Source: Roseospira navarrensis
GTDB taxonomy: Bacteria > Pseudomonadota > Alphaproteobacteria > Rhodospirillales > Rhodospirillaceae
NCBI RefSeq assembly: GCF_009601025.1
Contig: NZ_WIVE01000002.1
Coordinates: 124,001-188,000, forward strand
Direction: 5' to 3'
DNA: 64,000 nt
Positions 17,444-26,016 of this stretch are shown here, in pieces. Under the pieces are notes generated by a model, which was not told where the DNA came from, did no database searches, and saw only the letters and a program-made list of their open reading frames with translations. The translations under genes were made by a program, and so were the position numbers. Numbering within the stretch: the first letter of the stretch is position 1; each line of letters begins with the position of its first letter.

Positions 17444-18213
17444 TCCCGCTCGCGGACCTGCCGCTGCCCGACTACACCCTCGTGCAATGGGGCGCGGTCG
17501 GGATCGCGTTCCTGCTGGCGGGCGTCATCAAGGGGGCCATCGGGTTCGGCGTGCCGATCGTGGTGATCTCCATCCTGACGCTGGTGCTGCCGGTCAAGGA
17601 CGCCATCGCGCTGGTCGTCGTGCCCGCCTTCGCGGGCAACCTGCTGATGATGCGCGAGGGCGGCCGGGTGCGGGAGATCCTGGCCCGGTTCTGGCCGCTG
17701 CTGCTGGCCAAGGCCCTGTGCCTGGGCCTGGGGGCCGTGATCCTGGCCAGCGTGCCCACGGACGCCATCCTGCTGGTGCTGGGCGTGGTGGTGGTGACGG
17801 TCTCGCTGCTGAGCGAGCGCCTGCCGCGCCTGCACCTGCGCCCCGGTCAGGAGAAGGTCGCCGGCGCGCTTCTGGGGGCCGTCACGGGCCTGCTGGCGGG
17901 CACGACCACGATCTTCGGCCCGCCGGTCATTATGTACATGACGGCGTTGCGGCTGGACCGCGCCACCTATGTGGCCGCCATCGGGACGCTGTGGTCGGTG
18001 ACCAACGTCATGATGCTGATCGCCTTCGGCGCGACCGACACGCTGACCCTGCCCCTGTTCATCGCGTCGCTGCCGCTGGCGCCGATCCTGCTGGCCGGCT
18101 ATCCGCTCGGCCGCTGGGTGCGCCGCCGGGTGGACGACCGCGCCTTCCGGCGCCTCATCATGGCCGGTCTGCTGGTCTCGGGCGCGCGACTGATCGTGGT
18201 CGCCGTGGTTTAG
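17440..18213 (+). CDS. TSUP (TauE/SafE) family transporter
   Basis: A 257-aa inner-membrane protein with about eight spans in two halves. Each half begins with the TSUP pattern: LAGVIKGAIGFGVPIVVISIL near residues 21-41 and GLLAGTTTIFGPPVIMYM near 150-167. Members export or import sulfite, sulfonates or organic acids; nothing here fixes the substrate. Translationally coupled to the MFS gene, so the two may act on the same compound. Its stop codon directly abuts the stop of the convergent glgP. Confidence 0.85.
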   Translation: MIPLADLPLPDYTLVQWGAVGIAFLLAGVIKGAIGFGVPIVVISILTLVLPVKDAIALVVVPAFAGNLLMMREGGRVREILARFWPLLLAKALCLGLGAVILASVPTDAILLVLGVVVVTVSLLSERLPRLHLRPGQEKVAGALLGAVTGLLAGTTTIFGPPVIMYMTALRLDRATYVAAIGTLWSVTNVMMLIAFGATDTLTLPLFIASLPLAPILLAGYPLGRWVRRRVDDRAFRRLIMAGLLVSGARLIVVAVV

Positions 18214-20727
18214 TTACATCCCCGCCGGATCGTCCCGCACCGGCACGCGCCAGATCTCCCGGGCGTACTCGCTCACCGTCACGTCGCTTGAGAACCGGCC
18301 CATGCGGGCGACGTTGAGGATGGCCTTGCGGCTCCACGCCTCGTCGTCCCGATAGGCCAGCCCGACCCGCTCCTGACAGGCGATGTAGTCCGCGTAATCC
18401 GCGAGCAACAGGTAATAGTCGCCGTGCCGGGTCAGGGTATCGACGATGGCCCGGTAGCGGTCCGGCTCGGCCGGGCTGAACGCCCCCTGCCCGATCATGT
18501 CCAGAACCATGTGCAATTCCGGATCGCCCGTGTAGTACTGCCACGGGTCGTGCCCGCCCTTGGTGCGCAGCACCTCGGCCTTGTCGGCGGTCAGACCGAA
18601 GAAGAAGATGTTCTCCTCCCCCACCTCCTCGCCGATCTCCACGTTGGCGCCGTCCCGCGTGCCGATGGTCAGCGCGCCGTTCAGGGCGAGTTTCATGTTG
18701 CCGGTGCCCGAGGCCTCCGTTCCGGCGGTGGAGATCTGCTCGGAGAGATCGGCGGCCGGCATGATGCGCTCGGCGACCGAGACGTTGTAGTCCGGCACGA
18801 ACACCAGCCGCAGCCGTTCGCCCACCAGGGGATCGGCGTTGATGACCCGCGCCACATCGTGGATCAGGCGGATGATGAGCTTGGCCATGTGGTACCCGGG
18901 GGCGGCCTTGCCGGCGAGCAGCACCGTGCGCGGCGGCTGATCGTCCGCCCGCCCCTCTCGGATCCGGTTGTACAGCGTGATGACGTGCATCACATTGAGC
19001 AACTGGCGCTTGTATTCGTGGATGCGCTTGACCTGCACATCGAACAGGCTGTTCGGGTCCAGCTCGACGCCCAGCCGGGCATCGACGTAGCGGCACAAGG
19101 CCTCCTTGTTGGTGCGCTTGACGGCGCGGAATTCCTCGCGGAAGGCGGCATCCTCGGCCAGCGGCACCAGCCCGCGCAGGTCGTCCAGATGGGCGACGAA
19201 GCGGTCCCCCAGGTGGCGCGTGATGAGCGCCGTCAGCGGCCGGTTGGCCGCCTGCAGCCAGCGGCGCGGCGTGATGCCGTTGGTCTTGTTGACGATGCGG
19301 TCCGGGAACTCGCGGTGCAGATCGCCGAAGATGCCGGCTCGCATCAGGTCCGTGTGCAGGGCCGCGACCCCATTCACGCGGTGGCTCGCCACGAAGGCCA
19401 GATGCGACATGCGCACCCGCCGTTCGCCCGCCTCGTCGATCATCGACAGCCGCCCGACGCGGGTGTCGTCCGGCTGCGTGGCGCGGTGGCGCACGCCTTC
19501 CAGGAAGTGATGGTTGATCTCGTAGATGATCTCCATGTGCCGGGGCAGCATGTGGCCGATCAGCCCGACGGGCCAGGTCTCCAGCGCCTCCGGCAGCAGG
19601 GTGTGGTTGGTGTAGCTGAAGGTGCCGTTGCAGATGGACCAGGCCTCGTCCCAGCCGATGCCGTGCGCGTCGATCAGGATGCGCATCAGCTCCGGCACGG
19701 CGAGCGCCGGATGGGTGTCGTTGAGCTGGATCGCCACCTTCTGCGGGAACTTGGTGAAGTCGTCGTGGATGGACCGGAAGCGGCGCACGATGTCCGCCAG
19801 CGAGGCGGCGACGAAGAAATACTCCTGCTTCAGCCGAAGTTCCTTGCCCATGCTGGTGGAGTCGTCTGGGTACAGCACGTGCGACAGGCTCTCGGAGAAG
19901 CTCTGTTCCGCCACGGCGTTGATGTAGTCGCCCTGATTGAAGCGCCGCAGGTCGAACTCGCGGCTGGCCTGGGCGGACCACAGCCGGATGGAATTGACGG
20001 TCCAGCAGCCGTGCCCGGCCACCAGCAGGTCATGGGCCTCGGCGAACACCTCCTCGCCGTCCAGCCAGCGCCGGACCTTGTGGTTGCGGACGTCGAGCGC
20101 GTCTTCCGTGCGGCCGTAGAACCGCACCGGCAGGGTGACATCCGAGCGGTCGAAGGCCCACACGTTGCCATGGCGCAGCCAGCGTTCCGGCATCTCCACC
20201 TGCTGGCCGCCGTCGATGTATTGCGAGAACATGCCGTAGTCGTAGTAGATCCCGTAGCCGTAGGCCGGGATCCCCAGCGTGGTCATGCTCTCCATCAGGC
20301 AGGCCGCCAACCGGCCCAGGCCGCCGTTGCCCAGCGCGGCCTCGGGCTCCTGGTCCAGGATGGCGTCGAAGTCCAGCCCCATGTCGGTCAGGGTCTGGCG
20401 GGCCAGACCCAGCGAGCCGGTGGCCAGCAGGTTGGCGGTCAGGGAACGGCCGACCAGGAACTCCATGGAGAGGTAGTAGACCCGCTTGGCGTCGTTGGCA
20501 TAGGCCCGGTGGGTGCTGTCCATCCAGGTCTCGACCATCAGGTCCCGGGTGGACAGGGCCAGGGCCATGTACCAGTCCAGGGCCGTGCTGCCGACCGCCC
20601 CCTTGCCGAGCGAGTGCCGCAAGTGCTTGTGCAGGCGCCGCTTGAGGGCATCGACCTCGGATTCCTTGGCCACGGGTGCATCGGCATCCAGGATGGAGCC
20701 GCCCTGAGTCATCACCGAGTCCGCCAT
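18214..20727 (-). CDS. glgP: glycogen/alpha-glucan phosphorylase
   Basis: Releases glucose-1-phosphate from glycogen. The 837-aa length is normal for bacterial GlgP. It has EASGTGNMKLALNGALTIGT with the pyridoxal-phosphate lysine at residue 679, GNGGLGRLAACLMESM near 130-146, and NDTHPALAVPELMRIL in the catalytic cleft. ATG 20727 has GGAAAGGA upstream, whereas the longer frame to 20763 starts with an unconserved cysteine-rich stretch. No other glycogen genes are nearby, so it is probably monocistronic. Confidence 0.95.
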   Translation of the reverse strand: MADSVMTQGGSILDADAPVAKESEVDALKRRLHKHLRHSLGKGAVGSTALDWYMALALSTRDLMVETWMDSTHRAYANDAKRVYYLSMEFLVGRSLTANLLATGSLGLARQTLTDMGLDFDAILDQEPEAALGNGGLGRLAACLMESMTTLGIPAYGYGIYYDYGMFSQYIDGGQQVEMPERWLRHGNVWAFDRSDVTLPVRFYGRTEDALDVRNHKVRRWLDGEEVFAEAHDLLVAGHGCWTVNSIRLWSAQASREFDLRRFNQGDYINAVAEQSFSESLSHVLYPDDSTSMGKELRLKQEYFFVAASLADIVRRFRSIHDDFTKFPQKVAIQLNDTHPALAVPELMRILIDAHGIGWDEAWSICNGTFSYTNHTLLPEALETWPVGLIGHMLPRHMEIIYEINHHFLEGVRHRATQPDDTRVGRLSMIDEAGERRVRMSHLAFVASHRVNGVAALHTDLMRAGIFGDLHREFPDRIVNKTNGITPRRWLQAANRPLTALITRHLGDRFVAHLDDLRGLVPLAEDAAFREEFRAVKRTNKEALCRYVDARLGVELDPNSLFDVQVKRIHEYKRQLLNVMHVITLYNRIREGRADDQPPRTVLLAGKAAPGYHMAKLIIRLIHDVARVINADPLVGERLRLVFVPDYNVSVAERIMPAADLSEQISTAGTEASGTGNMKLALNGALTIGTRDGANVEIGEEVGEENIFFFGLTADKAEVLRTKGGHDPWQYYTGDPELHMVLDMIGQGAFSPAEPDRYRAIVDTLTRHGDYYLLLADYADYIACQERVGLAYRDDEAWSRKAILNVARMGRFSSDVTVSEYAREIWRVPVRDDPAGM

Positions 20728-20868
20728 GGCCGATCCTTTCCCGCTGCAGCACAGCCCTTGCACGCGGTTCCAACAATACTCCTCTAAAGCCCCGTAAACA
20801 GCCGAAAAAGGGCCGGTGCGGCAAATGGCGGATGCGCGACTCGGAGAGAGCGGCGGACGCTCGCCGAC

Positions 20869-23800
20869 TCAGGTCAACAGGCTGGCCAGACGCGGGCCGG
20901 TGTCGTTGCGCCGGGGGGTCCACAGGCCCCGGTCCAGGGCCTCCTGGAAGCGGGCGGCCATCTCGCGCAGGGCGTCCGGGTTCACGTCGGCCATGAAGTC
21001 CCGCACCTCGGGGTCCTCCAGGTAGGCGTCGAACAGCAAGTCGAAGTGGTGGCTCTTCACGCACCGGGCGGTGGCGGCGAAGGCGAACAGGTAGTCCACC
21101 GTGGCCGCGATCTCGAACGCACCCTTGTAGTCGTGCCGCATGACGCCCCGGATCCACTTCGGGTTGGCGGCGCGGGCGCGTACGACGCGGGCGATCTCCT
21201 CATCCAGGGTGCGCACACGCGGGCTTTCCGGGCGGCTGTGGTCCGAATGATAGACCGCCGGCTGCCGCCCCGACAGCGTGCGGACGGCCGCCGTCAAGCC
21301 GCCCTCGAACTGATAATAGTCATCGGAATCAAGCAGATCGTGCTCGCGGTTGTCCTGGTTGTGCAACACCGCGTCCACCTGCGACAGGCGCGACTCCAGC
21401 AGGTCGCGCGCTCCCTGCCCGGCCGCGCCGTCGCCGTAGGCATAGCCGCCCCAGGCCACGTAGGCGGCGGCCAGATCGGCGTCCGTCTCCCACCCCTGCT
21501 CATCGATCAGCGCCTGGAGACCGGCCCCGTAGGCCCCGGGACGCGAGCCGAACACCCGGTGGCCGGCGCGGCGGCGGGCTTCGTCGGGGGCCGCGCCCTC
21601 CCGCTCCAGGCGCGCACTCTCGGCGCGCACGCGGGCGGCGAGCGGGTTCATGTCCTCGCCCTCGTCCTCCAGCGCGGCAACGGCGCGCGCGGCCGAGTCC
21701 ACCAGATCGACCTGGGCCGGGAAGGCATCGCGGAAGAAGCCGGAGATGCGCAGGGTCACATCCACGCGCGGCCGGTCCAGCACCGACAGCGGCAGGATCT
21801 CGAACCCGATCACGCGGCCGGAGGTGGGCTCCCAACGCGGCCGGGCGCCCATCAGCGCCAGCGCCTGGGCGATGTCTTCGCCGCCGGTGCGCATGTTGGC
21901 CGTGCCCCAGGCGGACAGGGCGACGGCGCGCGGCCAGTCGCCATGATCCATCACGTGGCGCTCGATCAGCAGCGACGCCGAGCGCCAGCCCAGCGTCCAG
22001 GCGGCCGGGGTGGGCACGCGGCGGCTGTCCACCGAAAAGAAGTTGCGGCCCGTGGGCAGCACCTCCGGCTTGCCCCGCGTCGGCGCGCCGGACGGGCCGG
22101 GCGGCACGAAGCGGCCGTCCAGTCCGGCCAGCAGGCCGGCGATCTCGGCCCGCCCGCAGGCCTCGACGGCGGGCGCCAGCCGGTCACGCACATGGTCCAG
22201 GACGGCGCGGGTGGCGGTCCAGGCCGGATCGGGGTCCATCGCCCCCGAGACCAGGGCGCGGGCCAGCGCTTCCAGCCGCTCCACCGTGTCCCCGGCCGTC
22301 CGCCAGGGATCAGCCATCACGTCGTCCATTCCGGCCGGGCGCGGGCCGGTCCGGGGACGCCCCTCCTGCCGGGCGGAGGTTTCACCTCCGCCCGGGACCG
22401 TTCCGGACGGGGGTTCAACCCCCGTCCGGCACAGATCCGCCAACACCGCCGGGCGCGGGCCGGTCCACGGGCGCCCCAGGTCGCCGGTCTCCAAGGGATC
22501 GAAGAGAACCCGCTCATCCATGTCCCCAACCGGCCCGTCCGTCCCCGGGGCGATCCACAAACACAGATCCTGCGCCAGCGCCCGGGTCAACGACGCCTGC
22601 TCCGGCCGGTCGCCGCGCGGCGGGCGCGCCAGCGCCACCAGCAGGTCGGTGCGCTGATCGCCCTCGGGCGAAACGCCGAACACGTGCAGGCCGTCGCGGA
22701 TCTGCAGTTCCTTCAGCTCGCACAGATGGTTATCCAGCGCCGCCAGGGCCTCGGACGCACCCTCCTCCGCGCGCAGGTCGCGCGGCGGCGGCAGGCCCAG
22801 GTCCGCCGCCAGCCCGCTGGATTCCGCCAGCGAGAGGATCTCCTCGCGCAACACCACCAGCCGGCGCGGGTCCACGCCGGCGGCCTCGTGGTACTCGTCC
22901 ACCAGCCGTTCCAGGTCGCGCAGGGGGCCGTAGCTCTCCGCGCGGGTCAGCGGCGGCGTCAGGTGATCGACGATGACCGCCTGGGCGCGACGTTTGGCCT
23001 GGGTGCCCTCACCCGGGTCGTTGACGATGAAGGGATAGAGGTGCGGCAGCGGACCGAACACGGCCTCCGGCCAGCAGGACTCCGACAGGGCCAGGCTCTT
23101 GCCGGGCAGCCACTCCATGTTGCCGTGCTTGCCCATATGGACCACGGCATGGGCGCCGAACACCTCCCGGATCCAGATGTAGACCGCCAGATAACCGTGC
23201 GGCGGCACCAGCGCCGGGTCGTGGTAGCTGGTCACCGGGTCGATGTGATAACCGCGCGCCGGCTGGATGCCGACCGCCACATGCCCCAGCACCATCATGG
23301 ACAGCGCAAACCCGCCCCGGTCCGCCAGATAGGACGGATCGTCGGCCGGATCGCCCCAGCGCGCCGACACCTCCGCGCGTGCGGCCTCCGGAAGCCGGTC
23401 GAGGGCGGCCCGGTAGGTCTCCAGCGGCAGCACCACCCGGACCGTGCGCGCCGCCCGGGCCTCCAGGGCATTGGTGGGGCCCGCCTTCAGGGCGTCCATG
23501 AGAGCGGCCCCATCCGCCGGCAGGCCCTCCACCCGATAGCCCGCCGTCGCCAGCGCCCGCAGCACCTCCACCGTGCCGGCCGGGGTGTCGAGGCCGACGC
23601 CGTTGCCCAGGCGGCCGTCCTTGTTGGGGTAGTTGGCCAGCATCAGGGCCACCCGGCGCTCACCCGGCGGCGTCCGGCGCACCGCCACCCAGCGCGCACA
23701 CAGGGCCGCAACGAAGGCCACGCGGTCCGGCTCCGGCACATGGCCGGTCACATCCACCTGGGCGGCCTCGTCCCAACGGTGCAGCCCCTTGAACGAAACG

Positions 23801-24759
23801 GCGCGGGTGAACACCCGCCCGTCCACCTCCGGCAGGGTCACCGACATGGCGATGTCGCGCGCGATCAGGCCGTGGGCTCCCTCGCGCCAGCTTTCAGCGG
23901 AAGAACTGGCCAGCGCGGCTTGCAGCACCGGCACATCGTGGGCGGCGAACGGGCTGTCCTGCACCCGATGCCCGGTCGCCACCGCGAAGCCGGTCAGGTT
24001 CAGGATCACGGCGGGCGGGGTCTCCGCCAGCAGTTCGGACAGCAGAGCCGCCGCGACGGGATCCTTCAGGCTGGTGACGTGGACGGCCAGCACGTCCAGG
24101 CCCTCAGCCGCCAGGGCCGCGTGCAGGGCCTCCACCACCGCCATGTCGCCCGCCTGGGCAAGGGCGCGGTAGAACACCAGCGCCGCCACCGGCCGGTCAC
24201 CGGCGGGCGCCGGGCCGTGCCGCCCGGCCGGCGGCAGCGGCGTGGGCTCGCGCCAGTCCGCGAAGCCGGGCGTCTCCAGCAGGTCGGCGCAGCGGCGCAG
24301 CAGGTGTTCGGCGTTGTCCACGCCGCCATGGACCAGGTACTGCCACAGCCGGTGCAGGTCGGACGCGGGCACGTTGGACGCCTCGGCCAGATCCGGATCC
24401 GGGTTGGCATCGCCGGGCAGCAGGGCCACCCGCGCGCCGGTCTCCCGCGCCAGGGCAACGATGGTCTCCACGCCGTAAGGCCAGTAGGCCCGCCCGCCCA
24501 GCAGGCGCACCACGATCAGGCGGGCGTGGCGGAGCACGGCGTCGGCGTACAGGTCCACCGAGTAGTTGTGCCCCAGCCGCGTCAGGTTGGCGAGGCGCAG
24601 CGACGGCGCGCCCGGCCCCAGCCGCGCGCGGGCGGCGGACAGGCCGGCGATTTCGGTGTCGGCGGCAGTCAGGATGACAACATCAGCGGGGTCCTGGCCC
24701 AGGTCCACGGCCTCGCTGCCATCGCTGACCACGCCCGGTGTGGCGGCGAGCAGATGCAT
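20869..24759 (-). CDS. cobN: cobaltochelatase subunit CobN
   Basis: The large ATP-dependent subunit that inserts cobalt into hydrogenobyrinate a,c-diamide in aerobic cobalamin synthesis, normally with CobS and CobT. At 1296 aa it is full length. The sequences HMGKHGNMEWLPGKSLALSE, NDPGEGTQAKRRAQAVIVDHL and the C-terminal NPKWIRGVMRHDYKGAFEIA are typical of CobN/ChlH proteins. Residues about 766-808 hold an in-frame insertion encoded by a palindromic repeat that duplicates GRP(W/R)TGPRPA. No cobalamin riboswitch or other cob gene is seen around it. ATG 24759 lacks a clear ribosome-binding site. Confidence 0.93.
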   Translation of the reverse strand: MHLLAATPGVVSDGSEAVDLGQDPADVVILTAADTEIAGLSAARARLGPGAPSLRLANLTRLGHNYSVDLYADAVLRHARLIVVRLLGGRAYWPYGVETIVALARETGARVALLPGDANPDPDLAEASNVPASDLHRLWQYLVHGGVDNAEHLLRRCADLLETPGFADWREPTPLPPAGRHGPAPAGDRPVAALVFYRALAQAGDMAVVEALHAALAAEGLDVLAVHVTSLKDPVAAALLSELLAETPPAVILNLTGFAVATGHRVQDSPFAAHDVPVLQAALASSSAESWREGAHGLIARDIAMSVTLPEVDGRVFTRAVSFKGLHRWDEAAQVDVTGHVPEPDRVAFVAALCARWVAVRRTPPGERRVALMLANYPNKDGRLGNGVGLDTPAGTVEVLRALATAGYRVEGLPADGAALMDALKAGPTNALEARAARTVRVVLPLETYRAALDRLPEAARAEVSARWGDPADDPSYLADRGGFALSMMVLGHVAVGIQPARGYHIDPVTSYHDPALVPPHGYLAVYIWIREVFGAHAVVHMGKHGNMEWLPGKSLALSESCWPEAVFGPLPHLYPFIVNDPGEGTQAKRRAQAVIVDHLTPPLTRAESYGPLRDLERLVDEYHEAAGVDPRRLVVLREEILSLAESSGLAADLGLPPPRDLRAEEGASEALAALDNHLCELKELQIRDGLHVFGVSPEGDQRTDLLVALARPPRGDRPEQASLTRALAQDLCLWIAPGTDGPVGDMDERVLFDPLETGDLGRPWTGPRPAVLADLCRTGVEPPSGTVPGGGETSARQEGRPRTGPRPAGMDDVMADPWRTAGDTVERLEALARALVSGAMDPDPAWTATRAVLDHVRDRLAPAVEACGRAEIAGLLAGLDGRFVPPGPSGAPTRGKPEVLPTGRNFFSVDSRRVPTPAAWTLGWRSASLLIERHVMDHGDWPRAVALSAWGTANMRTGGEDIAQALALMGARPRWEPTSGRVIGFEILPLSVLDRPRVDVTLRISGFFRDAFPAQVDLVDSAARAVAALEDEGEDMNPLAARVRAESARLEREGAAPDEARRRAGHRVFGSRPGAYGAGLQALIDEQGWETDADLAAAYVAWGGYAYGDGAAGQGARDLLESRLSQVDAVLHNQDNREHDLLDSDDYYQFEGGLTAAVRTLSGRQPAVYHSDHSRPESPRVRTLDEEIARVVRARAANPKWIRGVMRHDYKGAFEIAATVDYLFAFAATARCVKSHHFDLLFDAYLEDPEVRDFMADVNPDALREMAARFQEALDRGLWTPRRNDTGPRLASLLT
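22334..22466. repeat. in-frame palindromic insertion in cobN bounded by a 19-bp direct repeat
   Basis: The 19-mer GCCGGGCGCGGGCCGGTCC occurs at 22334-22352 and again at 22448-22466, 114 bp (38 codons) apart. Between them lie two perfect hairpins: a 12-bp stem with a 3-nt loop (22369-22395, arm CCGGGCGGAGGT) and a 13-bp stem with a 1-nt loop (22403-22429, arm CCGGACGGGGGTT). The insert keeps the cobN frame and contains no stop, adding a Gly/Pro-rich loop to the protein. Confidence 0.85.
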
Positions 24760-24876
24760 GGCGCGGGAGAGTAAGGGCAACGGGCGCGCCGGTCACGCCC
24801 TGTCGCGTGCGACTTCGCCTGCGCCGGCGCGCGCGGTTGGTGCGGCTGCTGGACCGGCCTCCGGACTCGGTCGGGG

Positions 24877-25863
24877 TCAGCCCCCTCCCTGCGACGCCCG
24901 CCCGAAGTGCGCGTTGTAGACCACCCCGGGCGCCTCCTCCGCCGTCAGCACCCGCGAGACCGGACAGACCAGGCCGGCCGCCGCCGTCTGCGCCCGGATC
25001 CAGGACCGGAAGGCCTCCACGCGCGGCCCCGCCAGCCGGTCCGGCGCGCACAGGAACCAATAGGCGAACGCACTCTCGATCCCCAGATCAAACGGCGCCA
25101 CCAGCCGCCCCGACGCCAGTTCGTCCGCGATCAGGACGGTGCGCCCCAGCAGCACGCCGTGACCGGCCACCGCCGCCTGGATGCTCATGGTGGAATCCAG
25201 GAACCCGGGACCGTGATAGGGATCGATGCCGCCGGTGACGCCGGCCGCCTTCAGCCACACGCCCCAGTCCAGCCCGCCGTCCTGCAGCAGCACGTGATGC
25301 GCCAGATCGGCCGGCTCACGCAGGGGATGCGTCCCGCCCAGCAGCGCCGGAGCACAGACGGGAAACACCTCGTCGCGCATCAGCACTTCGGCATGAAGAT
25401 CGGGATAGGGGCCCGTTCCCAGACGGAGCGCTACATCGGCCTCGCCGCCCAGCAGGTCCACCACGTCCATGCCGGTTTCCAGCCGCAACTCGATCTCCGG
25501 ATGCCCCGACAGGAAGTCGCCCAGACGCGGGATCAGCCACTTGGCCGCGAAGCTGGTCATGGCGGTGACCACCAGCCGCCCCGAATCCTGCTGCGCGAGC
25601 AGGGCGTCGGTCGCCTCGTGGAGGGCCCGGAAGGCGTCCTGGACCTTGCGCGCGTAGCGCTGCCCCGCTTCCGTCAGGTGAATCGCCCGGGTGCCGCGCC
25701 GGAACAGCGGCACACCCAGATAGTCCTCCAGCGCCTTGACCTGATGGCTCACGGCCGCCTGGGTGACATGCAGATCCTCGGCGGCGCGGGTGAACGACAG
25801 GTGGCGGGCGGCGGCCGCGAAGGCACGCAGGGCGTTCAGGGGCGGCAGGCGACCGGGCTGCAT
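24877..25863 (-). CDS. LysR-family transcriptional regulator (GcvA-like)
   Basis: A 328-aa LysR regulator. The N-terminal winged helix has LNALRAFAAAARHLSFTRAAEDLHVTQAAVSHQVKALEDYLGVPLFRRG, a pattern typical of the GcvA subgroup, and the effector domain covers about residues 90-300. ATG 25863 gives this conserved start; the frame is open further upstream. It lies 117 bp upstream of cobN on the same strand, but co-transcription or regulation of cobN is only a possibility. The ligand is unknown. Confidence 0.88.
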   Translation of the reverse strand: MQPGRLPPLNALRAFAAAARHLSFTRAAEDLHVTQAAVSHQVKALEDYLGVPLFRRGTRAIHLTEAGQRYARKVQDAFRALHEATDALLAQQDSGRLVVTAMTSFAAKWLIPRLGDFLSGHPEIELRLETGMDVVDLLGGEADVALRLGTGPYPDLHAEVLMRDEVFPVCAPALLGGTHPLREPADLAHHVLLQDGGLDWGVWLKAAGVTGGIDPYHGPGFLDSTMSIQAAVAGHGVLLGRTVLIADELASGRLVAPFDLGIESAFAYWFLCAPDRLAGPRVEAFRSWIRAQTAAAGLVCPVSRVLTAEEAPGVVYNAHFGRASQGGG

Positions 25864-26016
25864 GGCGGGGCTCTGATGTCCTGGTGGGGAGGCGCGCGGC
25901 GGCCTCCAAGTGTACGCGAGCCGCCCGCTTCGGCGGAGCCCTTTCCCCGGCCGGACACATGAAATCGGCTTGCGGCTCGCCCCGGGGAAATTCATGCGCC
26001 GCGCGCGTGGCGACCG

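Noticed and set aside
21046-24774. A 1242-aa open frame on the plus strand opposite cobN
   Set aside because: It is the antisense shadow of cobN in GC-rich DNA, full of His/Arg/Gln-rich low-complexity sequence with no family motifs.
24760-24876. Possible cobalamin riboswitch upstream of cobN
   Set aside because: The gap lacks the conserved B12-box pattern and is too short and unstructured.
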